Source: Psococerastis gibbosa
Lineage: Eukaryota; Arthropoda; Insecta; Psocodea; Psocidae
Length of the DNA: 64,000 bases
NCBI GenBank assembly: GCA_963971405.1
Contig: OZ020493.1
Location: 1,860,001-1,924,000, forward strand
Direction of reading: 5' to 3'
Positions 40,821-51,359 of the stretch are shown here, in pieces (within the stretch, counting starts at the first letter, position 1; each line of letters starts with the position of its first letter). The notes under the pieces were generated by a model. It ran no database searches. It saw nothing but the letters and a program-made list of their open reading frames with translations, and was not told where the DNA came from. Made by a program: the position numbers and the translations under genes.

Positions 40821-41039
40821 ATGGCGTATTTTTCACTCGTCGAATTTGAAGCAAAGAATGCGAAATTTGAGATATGTATGGCAAGCAGCCAAAGGCTATT
40901 CTCTGAGGCCAGAATGACAGGTTCTTGGTGGCCAGGGAACATAAAAACTTTCTCGGCACTACTGCTGGGGCATCATGCGCCGGGGATGAAGTGGGGATTG
41001 TTCCCAAAGATGAATGCCGTAGCGATTGACAACCGATAT
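40821..41039 (+). CDS. Possible isolated exon, unknown product
   Basis: An open frame starts with ATG at 40,821 and runs through a W/P-rich segment (residues about 35-38, SWWP) to an in-frame stop at 41,049-41,051. A splice-donor-like site (ATG followed by gtgagc) lies at about 41,039, so this could be a first exon of about 73 codons. The spacing of Trp, Pro and His residues faintly recalls short domains found in insect transposon-associated proteins, but I cannot name the family. Sequence at 41,342-41,600 could hold further decayed coding sequence but has stops in every useful frame. It may equally be a chance ORF. Confidence 0.2.
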
Positions 41040-41051
41040 GGTGAGCATTGA

Positions 41052-42219
41052 ATACTTATTCTATGAGTTTAAATTAGTTACACTGCAGCTGCGTAGTATA
41101 CAAACTGACTTAATATACTCCCACTTGCAGGGATTAGTCCAATATTAAGTGTGAGGTCGCACATGCTTTCCTACCTATAAATATTTTGATACAGATACTT
41201 GAGGATGGCTCCTACCGTGCATCATGCCGGCCAACAGCCTCATAAAATGCTACCTGATCCTAAAAGGTATTGGACGAAAGGAATGTGTTTTTTTATTTAA
41301 TTTATTTTTGTTTTTATATATTTTTTTTTCTTTTGTTTCTAGCCTGGTGTTCCGTTATTGATGCCGAGGAGGCACTAGGAAGAATTTAGGAGAAACAGCA
41401 GCAGCTTGAAATCCCCGTAAAAAGTAGAATGTACGTTTCGCCCTCTCCGATTTTTATGCTCAGAACTGAACAGCGAAGAGGTGCAAAACAATCCTGAGTC
41501 TTTTCACAGACCTAAAGCTGCGAAGTACAGCAAACTATAATATTGCCGATGAAGGCTAAAACGGATCCAAGAGTGGGGCTGAGAAAGGAAAAGATGCAAT
41601 AGGCTCTCATCCCCAACCAATTACAAAGTTAACTGTAAATTACAAACAACGAAAACAATTAGGGTATAGGCCATACTATACCTTCCTACCAAAGCATTTC
41701 AAATGTTATTAGCCCAAACTCAGGTACTTCTCCCCCTCCATATTTAGTCAACTTGAAGTATTCTTTTCCTTTTATCCTCTTCAAACAAGTGACTCGTTCT
41801 ATTTCATAAAATACAATGGCAACATGTTTTGAAAAATAGAATAGGCTATCTTGAGTTAAGTGCTGAAAACAAAACTTAGCCTATACCACAATCCGCAGGT
41901 TTTCCACGTTCTTTTTTTAATATGGTTAATGATGCGCACGATAAAAATCATTAAGACTCATGACGAACGCTTGAGATTTAGGCTCCTGCAGTAAAGTAAA
42001 GTAAAACGTACTCGATAAATTTGTCGCAGTAGTAAATGTATTTTTTTTATATATTTGTTTAAAAATAAAATTATGACATTTAATTGACATACCGTAAGGC
42101 CCGTGTGCGGTTTTACGTTGGTTTACATTAATATGAAATGATCATGCGGGGACTAAATTAAAAACAAAATGTAGACAAGGATGTAAATCGGAGGGGGGGG
42201 GGGGGGGAATTAGGGAGTA
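41052..42219. other. Non-coding sequence
   Basis: AT-rich, no supported gene. Contains T-rich runs (about 41,286-41,340) and a pure G-run of 16-17 bases at about 42,191-42,207. No RNA gene or terminal repeat was seen. Confidence 0.5.
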
Positions 42220-42505
42220 TTAAAGAGAGCATGTAGTAGTAATTAATCTATTCTGGTTCTTTACTTCTGTTCTCAGCAAGTTGTCTAGATTTATCTTGAA
42301 TATTGCTATATTTTATGCGGTTTTAATTTCTAGGGGAAGTTTGTTGTAAAAATGTAGTCCAGTGAATTCTGTATCTCTCTGTGCTAGGGTAGTTTTAGGT
42401 CTACACTGTATTAGTGATTGTGTTTGTATGTATTGAGTGGTTTGGTTTGAGTTTGGTTGTAATTTACTGTTAGTGTTTCCTTTGATTTCTAATTTTTTTT
42501 ATAAC
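42220..42505 (-). pseudogene. LINE (non-LTR retrotransposon) ORF2 C-terminus relic
   Basis: Reading the minus strand gives a frame whose residues fit the C-terminal tail of non-LTR retrotransposon ORF2 proteins: LAQRDTEFTGLHFYNKLP, then NIAIFKINLDNLL, ending in a stop at 42,220-42,222. The pattern of a hydrophobic aromatic segment, N-x-LP and a following FK..L..LL helix is typical of insect LINE tails. One in-frame TAA separates the two segments and another stop lies upstream, so it is dead. Clade not assigned. A reverse-transcriptase relic of the same orientation lies at 51.4-51.6 kb, beyond the Harbinger element. Confidence 0.6.
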
Positions 42506-43802
42506 TGCAGGATTAATTGTTGAAAAGTGTAGGATCAATTATGGGACCAAACTAGTGTTTAAAATATGGCGGGACTAAAATCGAAAACAAGGTTTGCATT
42601 TTACCAAATTCCCATAATTGGTTTTATAATACTTTCTCAGCATACATCCCATATATCAAATTATTAACTAATTCTTCGGGTTTCACCTGTGGTAAGTTGG
42701 ATTATTTCACCTGAGTTGTTGTCCATGATCTTTGGCTATGGTAACGGTTAGAGGAGAAGTTTCAAGAATTTTCTAATTTTCGTTGGAAAAGGTATGTCCA
42801 TAGGCTGTAATATGTTGTCCATAATTTATTGCCAGGATAACTGCTGCAACAAAATTTAATAGATTGGTTAGGGCCCAGAATTAGTGAGACTAAAGTATTA
42901 ACAGCGTACGTAGAGTTAGGCCTACTCACATGATTCGACAGGCGGTAAAGTCGAATCATGCAAGTTGCATTTGATGAATAATGGTTAATTGTTGGTCAGG
43001 TCAGAATGGATTCGAGAAACTGCGTGATCGTAAAGCCATGACGGACATGAAAGGAGGGATGAACTAAACGGCATTCAACCCTCGGGGTCGCGGTGAGAGG
43101 CGCGATGTCTACTCCTATAAGTGTACCAACGTCAACACAACCTGGTCCACAACAATAACACAAATACGTAAGCCTATTCCTTCAAGAAGATGCGGTGAGC
43201 CTTCCTCCTATTCTATCACATTCTGCTAAATAAAGTTAAGAAAACGGTTAAAACCAGTCCACGTTACTATCGAGGTTGTAGTGTGTAAATAAAGATTTAG
43301 GCCTAACTAGCGGAGATGCCTGTCGGCTATTCTACCAAACTGTACGATGCATCTGCAGCCTGAGTGGCACTCCTCAGGTGCAGCACTCAACTGACCACCG
43401 TATTCACAGACATTATACTAAATGAAGTACTCTGAGGTGGCGCGTTATAAATATTTACTTCCACTGTCTGAAATATTTAGTTGCGTTTGGTTAAGCCGCA
43501 GGCATGTTTGTTATAAAAGTTTACTTACCGATTTTCCTCTGGTCAAGGTTGTACATTTAATTAGTGCTGTAAAAGGTAATCAGCAACTCTGACTGTCTGT
43601 ATACTAAATCTGTAATTGAGTTGCGGAGTCTCCTTGTAGTAAAGATTAGAATACAATTGTATTTTTTTTAAATTAGGGGTCAATAAGTCAGCTGGTAAAC
43701 AAACCTGGCTCCTCGCTTCTCATTGGCCAGTCGGGAAGGTCATGGCAGCGCGGCAACATAATCTCTGAATTTAAACTGTTGAGCGGGAAATTGTTACACT
43801 AT
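42506..43802. other. Non-coding flank left of the Harbinger element
   Basis: No supported gene, tRNA or repeat. An open frame at 42,762-42,959 (minus) has no recognisable motif. It lies between the LINE tail relic and the left terminal inverted repeat. Confidence 0.45.
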
Positions 43803-43830
43803 GGGTATTCACAGTCTTTGTGCTAGCTGC
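43803..43830 (+). repeat. Left terminal inverted repeat
   Basis: Begins gggtattcacagtctttg and ends ctagctgc. It is the reverse complement of 50,895-50,922 except for one base. Weaker similarity continues inward for about 12 bp. Confidence 0.92.
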
Positions 43831-44059
43831 TTAAGGCGCGTAGGATGGTATCATAGCAAGGAGAAATCGAGAATGCACCTTACCGTGGATTTGTAGCCGG
43901 TGTAAGTTAACAAGTAAACAACGTGGTAGCAATCGCGAGTACGTGTCAGAAGAAAAACAAACTGTCAGGACTGGTCAGGACAGCTGACATTGTTGACATT
44001 ATAATTGTTTATTATTTTCCTTTTGGTAGTTGCTTGGTGCTTTTTTTTAATCTTTTAAT

Positions 44060-44528
44060 TTGTATAACATAAGTTATAAGCCGAGAATGCCGAAAGTGAG
44101 TACGAAAGCAAAAGCTGTGGACTTTCTTATATGTGATTGCGCCCAGCAGTTAATGAACGTAGATGAATCGGATTCGGAGGAAGAAGATACTATTTTGCAA
44201 AATACTGTGTCGGACGTGAGTGTTGTGCTCTCTCTTCGGTACTGTTCTCCGTTTGTCCTAGGATCGGTACCGAAATCAACAGCCTGGTGGGTCACTGTTT
44301 TACAAGAGTTAGACGATGAACGATTCAAAATTTTTACCAGAGTGACGAGGCCGCAATTTCAATTTCTTTTGAATGAGTTGAAAGTTGACGCTGTATTCAA
44401 TGGTCCTCACTCAAAGAAACAATTGTCAGTTGAACTGCAATTGGCTATATTCCTATACCGTTACGGGTGCTCAGGGGAAGGAGGCACTATTGCAAAGATT
44501 GCCGGCCTATTTGGTGTAGGAGATGGAG
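44060..44528 (+). CDS. Harbinger-like transposase, first coding exon (rest not found)
   Basis: The frame encodes an acidic N-terminal segment (DESDSEEED, residues about 36-44) followed by W..VLQELDDERFK, then FTRVTRPQFQFLLNEL and LAIFLYRYGCSGEGGTIAKI, the helix-turn-helix style region that precedes the DDE domain in PIF/Harbinger transposases. The exon appears to end at a good donor, GATGGAG followed by gtacgt at 44,529, just before the in-frame stop, within the GLFGVGDGGT segment where the family normally continues. Start could be the ATG at 44,060 or at 44,087 (MPKVST). The role would be recognition and cutting of the terminal repeats; without a DDE domain this copy cannot be catalytic. Downstream, a possible C-terminal remnant is at 46,523-46,624. 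Confidence 0.65.
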
Positions 44529-44536
44529 GTACGTAA

Positions 44537-45189
44537 AATTTTAATTGCCCTATATTAATATATAATTGGAATCTCTACTTAATTACGTACACACGACTTT
44601 TGACGTATGTGTTCGGTCTGTAACTCGGTACACAAATACAGTTAATAGGCTTAATGGAACACCGTGCGGCATTGCCGCGTGCCATAGCGAGGGCGTATCT
44701 TTAGGCTTACGTATATTGCCGTAGTCGCCGCACCCCATTATGGGCCCTGATGTCACATAGGCACACCGCAACAGTGTACCTTTTAGACTAGAACATTTGT
44801 AGTAGTAGTAGTATTTGTTGTATTTTAAGTAGTACAGAGTGCTAGTAAATACTCCAAACTGTCTTCTTTATATCACTTCATTCACTCAAACTTCTTCCGT
44901 ACCCGATAGATTTAATAAGGCAACTTCTGAACTTTTTACCACTTGTCAGTTCGATCCACACTGTTGTCGTTTGACAACCCTTCAATGAAAATACTTTTGC
45001 GTCTATTTCCTGCAGTCAAGGCGAAGTTGTTTCTATTTCTAGTACTATAATCATGTACTTCTGCAAATGTTTTGATTTTATTTCTCATATATCGGGGCGT
45101 TTGGTATATCATGATTCGATGAATAAAAACCATATTCTCAATATACACTTCGTCTTGTATTGTTAGTAATTAAGGCGCTTTCAACATAT
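44537..45189. other. Element interior without recognisable coding sequence
   Basis: This should hold the transposase intron and the DDE exons of an intact Harbinger element. No DDE-like motif was found on the plus strand and the region reads as non-coding. Confidence 0.4.
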
Positions 45190-45410
45190 CAGACTTTCCA
45201 TTTTACAGTTAAGAATACAAGCATTCCTAAATTTACAATCTCCTGTAAATTTTTTAAAACGCTTGCCTTTGCATAATACAGTATTGTAGTACAATATTTT
45301 ATGTATTGCTTCACTAGTGCTTTAAAAACTAGTAGCTTTGTGTGGGATTCGAACTCACCTACGGGGTGAGGGTCAGACTTGTTACCAATCCACCATGTCA
45401 TGTCCAAATC
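45190..45410 (-). mobile_element. tRNA-derived SINE (minus strand)
   Basis: On the minus strand the head contains an A-box-like sequence (tggtggattggtaac, 45,381-45,395) and a B box (ggtgagttcgaatccc, 45,345-45,360) with tRNA-like spacing, the internal RNA polymerase III promoter of tRNA-derived SINEs. The AT-rich body runs to about 45,190. The ends are approximate because I could not find a target duplication. It lies inside the Harbinger element and may have contributed to loss of the transposase exons. Confidence 0.55.
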
Positions 45411-46470
45411 CTATTTCTACCTAGCCGGTTATAAAGTTCTGTCACAAATCTTTGGTTCCAAAATCTTCATTTAAATTAAATCTATCTTTATAAAAATCAA
45501 ACCACTTTCCCGCGTGAGTATGTATGTATGTATGTATGTATGTATGTATGTATGTGGACACTTTTTTGACTCGCCATAACTCGGGACCCACTGGCACCAG
45601 AAACTTGCGGATACACTCAAAATTTAGAGAAAAATCGGCACATGGTTTTCCTGTAGGTCCGAACCTGAAAAAGTGAACCTGATCAGGTACAGGAGCGATA
45701 ATCGGTTCGAAAAATCCCATAAGAAAGCATTGGAGGGTTCAACGCAATGCCTTAGCCAGACCTTTGAACCTACCTCAATTTATATTATATCACTGCCTTC
45801 GTCCATTCTTCCTCTTTCAGGCCATGCTATACATGATGTGATGGGGCAAGGGGTTCGACTTTGGGGGGTGGAAACGTGAGGGGGTGCGCCCAAATTTTCC
45901 GATTTTCAGCGAAAATAGGCCTTTTTGGGCTGCGTTTTTGGGGGTGTTAATATCAATTCGAAAACTTCAAACTACTTTTGTTCTTTTCCACTGTTCTTAT
46001 TCTTTTCAGTCATATATTCAGTTTTGCTATGCGCCTTTTCGTTCGGGTTCAGGTGAGTTGGTAAGCAGTCCCTGTTTTGCCGAAAAACCGGTTTAAAGGG
46101 TATATTTCCAAATACATGCATAGAGTAAAAAAATTCCACAGCCTGCAATTTTCCATCGAAATTAATTTTTAATCTCTCATTAGAAGCAGTATGAAATAAG
46201 CTTTAAAACGAGTATAAATACATAATTTCAAATTCACCCCTTCCCCCCTTAATCACGAGTGGAACACAAAGTTTTTAAAAATGACGCGAAAAAAACTGCA
46301 TTTCTAGCAATCCCATTTAAATTGCATGGGTTAAAATGTCTTTTCTGCGACATGTAAAGACTACATCCAAGCTTTAAACACAACTGGGACAGTGCTCTCA
46401 CCCTTCAAGAATCCCCCGATTGGCATAATCACCAAACTGTCTCGTGCTATCGAGCGAGAGTACTACAGCA
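45411..46470. other. Non-coding element interior with TATG microsatellite
   Basis: A (TATG)n tract of about nine units lies at 45,519-45,554. Short frames at 45,673-45,879 and 45,884-46,096 have no known motif. The stretch downstream of the microsatellite (actcgccataactcggg and following) has the style of a dispersed repeat, but no second copy is in the window. Confidence 0.45.
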
Positions 46471-46522
46471 TTGCAAGTAATAGCAGCTGCTTGATTTCAA
46501 CAATACTGCAATGGAAAATTAG

Positions 46523-46624
46523 AATGATGAAGAAGATCACGATGACGATATTGGCAGGGATGAATTTTATGACAGTCCTAGAGGCAGGAAAAGAAGAGCA
46601 CTGATGCAGCGTCTGCTCAATTAA
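46523..46624 (+). pseudogene. Possible C-terminal remnant of the Harbinger transposase
   Basis: In frame 46,523-46,624 an acidic stretch (NDEEDHDDD) is followed by RGRKRRALMQRLLN and a stop. An acidic spacer ending in a basic RxKR..L motif is how many PIF/Harbinger transposases terminate, and the strand and position fit exon 1 at 44,060. An in-frame TAG precedes it and the joining exons are missing. A degraded copy of the surrounding 90 bp lies about 249 bp downstream (46,722-46,830). Identification rests on weak similarity. Confidence 0.3.
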
Positions 46625-46979
46625 TTAGGAATCACCTCGAGTTGCCTTGGTGTGATTTGAGAGCCTCTTTTTGGGGGTTTAGTTGTGCTGATATGGTTAT
46701 GCTGTGGCGATGAGGATTGAACGGAGTTCATGCAGCTGCTTGAATTACAGAGAACCGTACTTAATTAGAAAATATAGGTGTGGAAGAAGATCATGATTAT
46801 CATACTCTATTAACAGGGATGAATTAAGGTTTAAGTACAACATTCAGTCTCCCTATTTCAGTCTTATCAAATTGTCAATTTAAGTCAGTCTTTGGAAAAT
46901 CTTTTGGTATGTCGCCATTATGTAATAGCCGAGTGAAGGCGTTACGAGAGATATAAAACTAAAATAAGACTACTTATAG

Positions 46980-47000
46980 AATTAATTAATTAATTAATTA
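46980..47000. repeat. (TTAA)n microsatellite
   Basis: Five and a half repeats of attaatta just outside the left arm of the 47.0/49.3-kb inverted repeat. Confidence 0.8.
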
Positions 47001-47020
47001 CGGAACATTGATATGGAAGT

Positions 47021-47122
47021 AGTAGTATAGGTGGACACAGTCCCAGGCCACGGTGCGGGCCCATAGGGCAGTGGACCTCCTGATTATAGTGGATTCCGAA
47101 CCACTTGGGAAACACATTGAAG
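47021..47122 (+). repeat. Left arm of a 100-bp inverted repeat in the Myb-like gene
   Basis: The segment around ggacacagtcccaggcc to accacttgggaaacaca is the near-perfect reverse complement of 49,236-49,346. This arm lies directly beyond the stop codon of the Myb-like gene, so in its 3' untranslated region. Confidence 0.85.
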
Positions 47123-47123
47123 T

Positions 47124-50100
47124 TCAATCACTTGATTGCTGGTATTTTAGTTTGAGCTCTAGTTTTTTCAACTCCAATTCGTTCGCCATCTTAGCCTTCT
47201 CCAAACACATCTTTAGTTCGTTCTCCATCTTTTCCCTCTCCAAAGACATCTTGAGTTCAAGTTCCTTTTCTTTTAACATTACGTCATTGCGGAGTTTTTC
47301 CCTTTCCAACTCAATTTTCATTCTTCCTATGTCCACAGATTCGCGCTGCAGCTCTAAACTCTGGTCATCTTTCTTTTGCTGCAACTCTAACTTCTTATCT
47401 AGATACTTGACTCGTTCCTCTTGAACCTATGGACAAAAATTAGTAGTTGTTAGTATTAGTGTATTTTCTTTGAAAAAATGCACTATTGCAATCACTTCGG
47501 TTGTGGCAAAATGATCCCAAATATAGTGATTTTCGCCGGACATGGACTGGAGACCCCAAATATGAAATTTGTTTTTTGGGAATATATATTTATGTCTGTA
47601 TATATACAGTGGGTCCCAGTCATATTCGTACAGCAACTACTTAAAATATCAATAAAAAGACAATAGTTCACTTAATGGGTTTGTTTATTTACTAAGGGAA
47701 ATCTTGAAGGTATCATCTACAAGTACCTATAAAATAACCCTGTGTAATATGCCTAGAACTTGCCGAAAAAAATTTCTTGACCTTGACTGTTTCTTTCTGT
47801 CCCAAGTAACAATTAATCGATGGTAGAGGGGATTTCGTGCAATCACCTCGAATATGAGTGGAATAGACGTAGTAACATCGCAGATTCGCGGGCAACCATC
47901 ATGAAGATGGTAATGTGCCACCAGGTACCACCAGAAAAAGTGACTAATTAAAAAGATAGGTGTCGGCTGTTGGATATGTTGTCTAAGAGTACAGAGATAT
48001 CAATTGAGTGGGAAGTATGCCAAATATAACCAGTAGGAAAAATTATAAGCCAACATGATGAACGCAATACGAAGAAATGGCCAAGGCTCCAACTCAGTCC
48101 AAGTGCAATTTATGTAAGACTTTCTAGTTTATGAACAGGAGGGTGCATGTGTATGATGGCCCGTTAATTAAATCGGCAGTAGAAAATGTGTACTTGACAA
48201 AATTGCCCCAGACACCGGTGGAAAATTTTGAGACAATACCCATTCCTTATTTTGGTCACCCCAGTTCATAAGTTGCTCCCTGTCGATTGTTTTAAATTGC
48301 CCCATGCGTTTCTTATGGGAACTTAAATACCCTCGTAACGGTAATTTCACGAAAGAGTAAAACTTACTTGTGCAAGGTAGCGGATAGAGGAATTAATGTT
48401 GGGAGTGGCAGACGATTTTTTGGCCACCTTCCCGCCCCCTGGGGCCATTTCTAGTTTTCGTTTGCACGAAGGAGTCGCCATCATCATTGCAGCTTCCTCG
48501 TCTGTCAGCTCTATGACATGCGTATTACCAGGAACTGGAGACAAACGTGGTGCCGGTTCCTCCGGACGCGGGGGCGACGCATATTCCAGACGCGGGGGCG
48601 ACGCGTACTCCGAACGTGGGGGCGACGGATACTCCGAACGCGGTGGCAACGCATACTCTTGCTGTTGGACGTCACATAAAGTGAATGCCGCATCATCGTA
48701 CTCACTGTCCAACAGCAGTTGTAAATTAATGGACCCTCTTTCACTGAATATGGCTTCCATATCATCCAGCTCAGGGCACATTTGCAGCATTTTGTCTGAA
48801 AATAATAGTGATGTTGACACTTAATGAAATAAACAAGACAGCATTTCAAAAACTCCAGCCTAGGGCATTTTATAGACGGGTATTTTCATGTTGCCCGTTA
48901 TAATTTCACGTTTGCCCGATATCGCCCATAAGCTAAGTATTGTTAGACGCGATCTATTGCATTGTATATCTTAGCAAAAACAAATAGGCACGACAGGCAG
49001 GCGACGAAACATCAGTTGCGCAAAATTGAATCACAAATAACAAACAACAACAAAAAATACTGCGAAACTAAATAAAACAATGTATTCTAGCTTTTTTATT
49101 GTCAATTGCCGGCCGTCATACCAAGTTGACTCCAGCGGACGAAAGTAGGTTCAAAGCTGCAGATAAATTGGTCGTGTGCACAGTGCCGGTAGGGAAACAT
49201 GGTAGGACTTGTCCTGGTCACCTCCGAACTAATCGTGTTACTTCACTGTGTTTCCCAAGTGGTTCGGAATCCACTATAATCAGGAGGTCCGCTGTCCTAT
49301 GGGCCCGCACCGTGGCCTGGGACTGTGTCCAACCATACTCGTACTACTAATTGTCAATAATAAAAACCGTACTAAATTCTTCTCGGCCTCTGACGTTCTC
49401 TGCTTATGACAGTGCTTTGGCGATGGCGATTGAGGCTATGGCATTTCCGATGACCATAACATATTTCGGTCGTAATACTAAATATGGAAAACATTTCTTA
49501 CCTCTAATGGTTCTTGCCGCGTCTTCTTCATCGATTCCGGCCCCGTATTTGCCTGCCAGTCGAGGGCTAGCTTATATTTTTGTTTTAAATTTCTCACTTT
49601 GTCCCTTAAGGACTTCCACGTGAAGTCGGTGAGAAATTGGTTTTCCCCAATCATTTTAGAATAAAATATTTGAGCTGTTGGCTTCTGCAAATAATAGATC
49701 AAATTCTGTATTACATGTTAGCCTACTGCTACCCTATTCTTTATATAATTTAAACACTTATAGATACTATACAGTAATACCAAATTAATTAATTTCAGAT
49801 TGCGTGTACGCATGGCAATGCACTGAAAGTGGATGTTGACCTATGTAATTCTCTAAAAGTAGTTAAATAACAGCAAACGTAATGACCCCCCTCTCCTCGG
49901 CGAAATTGCTTTTAAAAAAATAAGGCACATTTCTAGCAAGCATTTCTAGTGATGCTTGGATTGTAGCCATCCCAGGAGGGTTCTCCTAAGAGACGGGAGA
50001 TTTCTTGTTAATGTGAAAGACTCCCACAAAAAGCGGGAGGTCTGGTAGCCTTAGTCTGCAAATAACTGCAAAATAAACAACTCGTGCAGGTAGATTGACT

Positions 50101-50662
50101 ACATTGGGTCCCTGATCACTCTTTCACTTTTGAACAAGTTTCGGCCACTGGCTCAACCTCAAAGTCACTTTTTGCAAATGGCATAACGCAATACAATCAA
50201 CTGCTAGTCTAGCCACTCGTGCGTGTGGAACAGTAGTATCGTCCTTTAAAAATAAGATAAGTAAAAAAAGTCGAGTGTACAACTTCAGCTGTACTGCTGT
50301 AGTACAGCGGGAGCAGACATTTATTCGAGACATTAGAACAAAGGAGGTTTCTCAAATTTAGCCTTTGGTTACCAAGCAACAACACAACAGCAACAAATGA
50401 AACTTAGAATGTACATATGTAGCCTACTATACGTCTAGATATCAATTTGGGTGTAACAAATGTACACACCTCCCCTAAAAAACCCATAGTTTCAGAGATA
50501 TTTAACAAAAAATAAAAAAATTTAAATTGGTACATAGCCTACCTCAATTTTGGTCTTCTTCACCTCCCTCAGCTTTTGCAGCAGCATCGCCACATCCTCC
50601 TTGCCCCAGAACTTACTGGCACCATTCCTTTTTCTTGTTTTTTTTTTAACTATTACAGACAT
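47124..50662 (-). CDS. Myb/SANT-like DNA-binding protein of the Harbinger element, four exons, one frameshift
   Basis: Exons deduced from splice signals: 50,662-50,543 (ATG start; donor gtaggc), 49,684-49,502 (acceptor ttatttgcag; donor gtaaga), 48,795-48,368 (acceptor attattttcag; donor gtaagt) and 47,426-47,124 (acceptor gtccatag; TGA stop). Exon 1 carries KFWGKEDVAMLLQKLREV and exon 2 FTWKSLRDKVRNLKQKYK, together a trihelix/SANT-like domain. Exon 3 has an acidic region and about four repeats of a PPRSEYxS type, then a basic KRKLEMAPGGGK patch. Exon 4 is a K/E-rich coiled coil of about 95 residues. Exons 3 and 4 join in phase, but exon 2 is one base short: the phase fits only if the run of four G at 49,541-49,544 once had five. 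In Harbinger elements the Myb-like partner helps bring the transposase to the DNA ends. Total length would be about 344 residues. Exon joins are inferred. Confidence 0.65.
49236..49346 (-). repeat. Right arm of the 100-bp inverted repeat
   Basis: Reverse complement of 47,021-47,122, lying in the intron between exons 2 and 3 of the Myb-like gene. The core of about 83 bp matches almost exactly; the outer part contains agtagta in both arms. Confidence 0.85.
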
Positions 50663-50790
50663 TTTAAATGGGAAAATAATAAAATAGGTAAACAAAAACC
50701 AACACAACACTGAACAAATATGGCGCTGCGCCGGGGCCGGTCAGCCATCTTGTTCACTAGTTCTTCTGCTAACATCACGGTTAACAATAG

Positions 50791-50889
50791 TTTACGTGAG
50801 CTCAGCGCACTCAGGACTGCGTTTGGGATAGCACAGTCGTAACCTTTAAGGGAATGTTCAGGACGTTGATTTTACGTGACTTTACGTGA
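50791..50889. repeat. Sub-terminal TTTACGTGA repeats
   Basis: The 9-mer tttacgtga occurs at 50,791-50,799, 50,871-50,879 and 50,881-50,889, the last two on the same helical face (10-bp spacing) just inside the right terminal repeat. Short repeated motifs next to transposon ends are often binding sites for the transposase or its Myb-like partner. No matching cluster was seen at the left end. Confidence 0.5.
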
Positions 50890-50894
50890 GTTAT

Positions 50895-50922
50895 GCAGCT
50901 AACACAAAGACTGTGAATACCC
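50895..50922 (-). repeat. Right terminal inverted repeat
   Basis: Reads gcagctaacacaaagac and ends gaataccc. Pairs with 43,803-43,830 at 27 of 28 bases. Confidence 0.92.
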
Positions 50923-51359
50923 TTACTATTAGTTTACTATTTTGTAAATTCAGTTTTATTGAACTTTGTTTATTCTCTTTAATTTTGTGGCAAGCGTTAA
51001 TACATAATTATAATTGAATAAGGTTCCGAGAATTAAGATATTTTGTTTCCAGTTTCCCTGAGATTTAGAGTGAGTCTCACAACGGGGTTGTCGAGGGAAG
51101 CCCTGCAGCATAGACTGAGTAGCTGGGCGAATTTTAACATCCGTTGCAGGGTTTTCCCCGAAAGCTGAGGTTCGGGTTCTGACCGAAACCCCTGGCATAC
51201 AGCTATCATAAATAGACTCATTACAAAAGTAAGTGAATTAGATATTTCGAGCGAAGTGCTAGTGGGAAATGTTTTTGGTTTCGATGTATATATAATTATT
51301 AAAATAAATTCATAATTAAAAAATAAATATTCATTCAGCCATTTTTTAACTAAACCGAA
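50923..51359. other. Non-coding flank right of the Harbinger element
   Basis: AT-rich at both ends with a GC-richer middle (51,050-51,200). Overlapping minus-strand frames there have no recognisable motif. No gene supported. Confidence 0.45.

Larger units (their letters stand above)
43803..50922. mobile_element. PIF/Harbinger-type DNA transposon, 7.1 kb, decayed
   Basis: The element is bounded by 28-bp terminal inverted repeats with 27/28 identity (43,803-43,830 and 50,895-50,922). Inside are a plus-strand frame resembling the N-terminus of a Harbinger (HARBI1-like) transposase at 44,060-44,528 and a four-exon minus-strand gene for a Myb/SANT-like protein (47,124-50,662). A transposase plus a Myb-like partner is the known two-gene plan of Harbinger elements. 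The genes converge. I could not find exons for the DDE catalytic domain between 44,530 and 46,500, where a SINE and a microsatellite now lie, so the element is probably not autonomous. The expected 3-bp TWA target duplication is not clear: the left flank is tat and the right flank tta. ACTAT abuts the left repeat and lies 2 bp outside the right one. Confidence 0.82.

Noticed and set aside
45344..45395. Functional tRNA gene at the 45.3-kb A/B boxes
   Set aside because: Head is tRNA-like but lacks a paired acceptor stem and continues into an AT-rich SINE body.
45519..45554. TATG repeat as a regulatory element or repeat gene
   Set aside because: Simple microsatellite without further structure.
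48396..48824. Plus-strand frame with repeated RGGDAYS
   Set aside because: It is the opposite strand of the PPRSEY repeats in exon 3 of the Myb-like gene, which has splice sites in phase on the minus strand.
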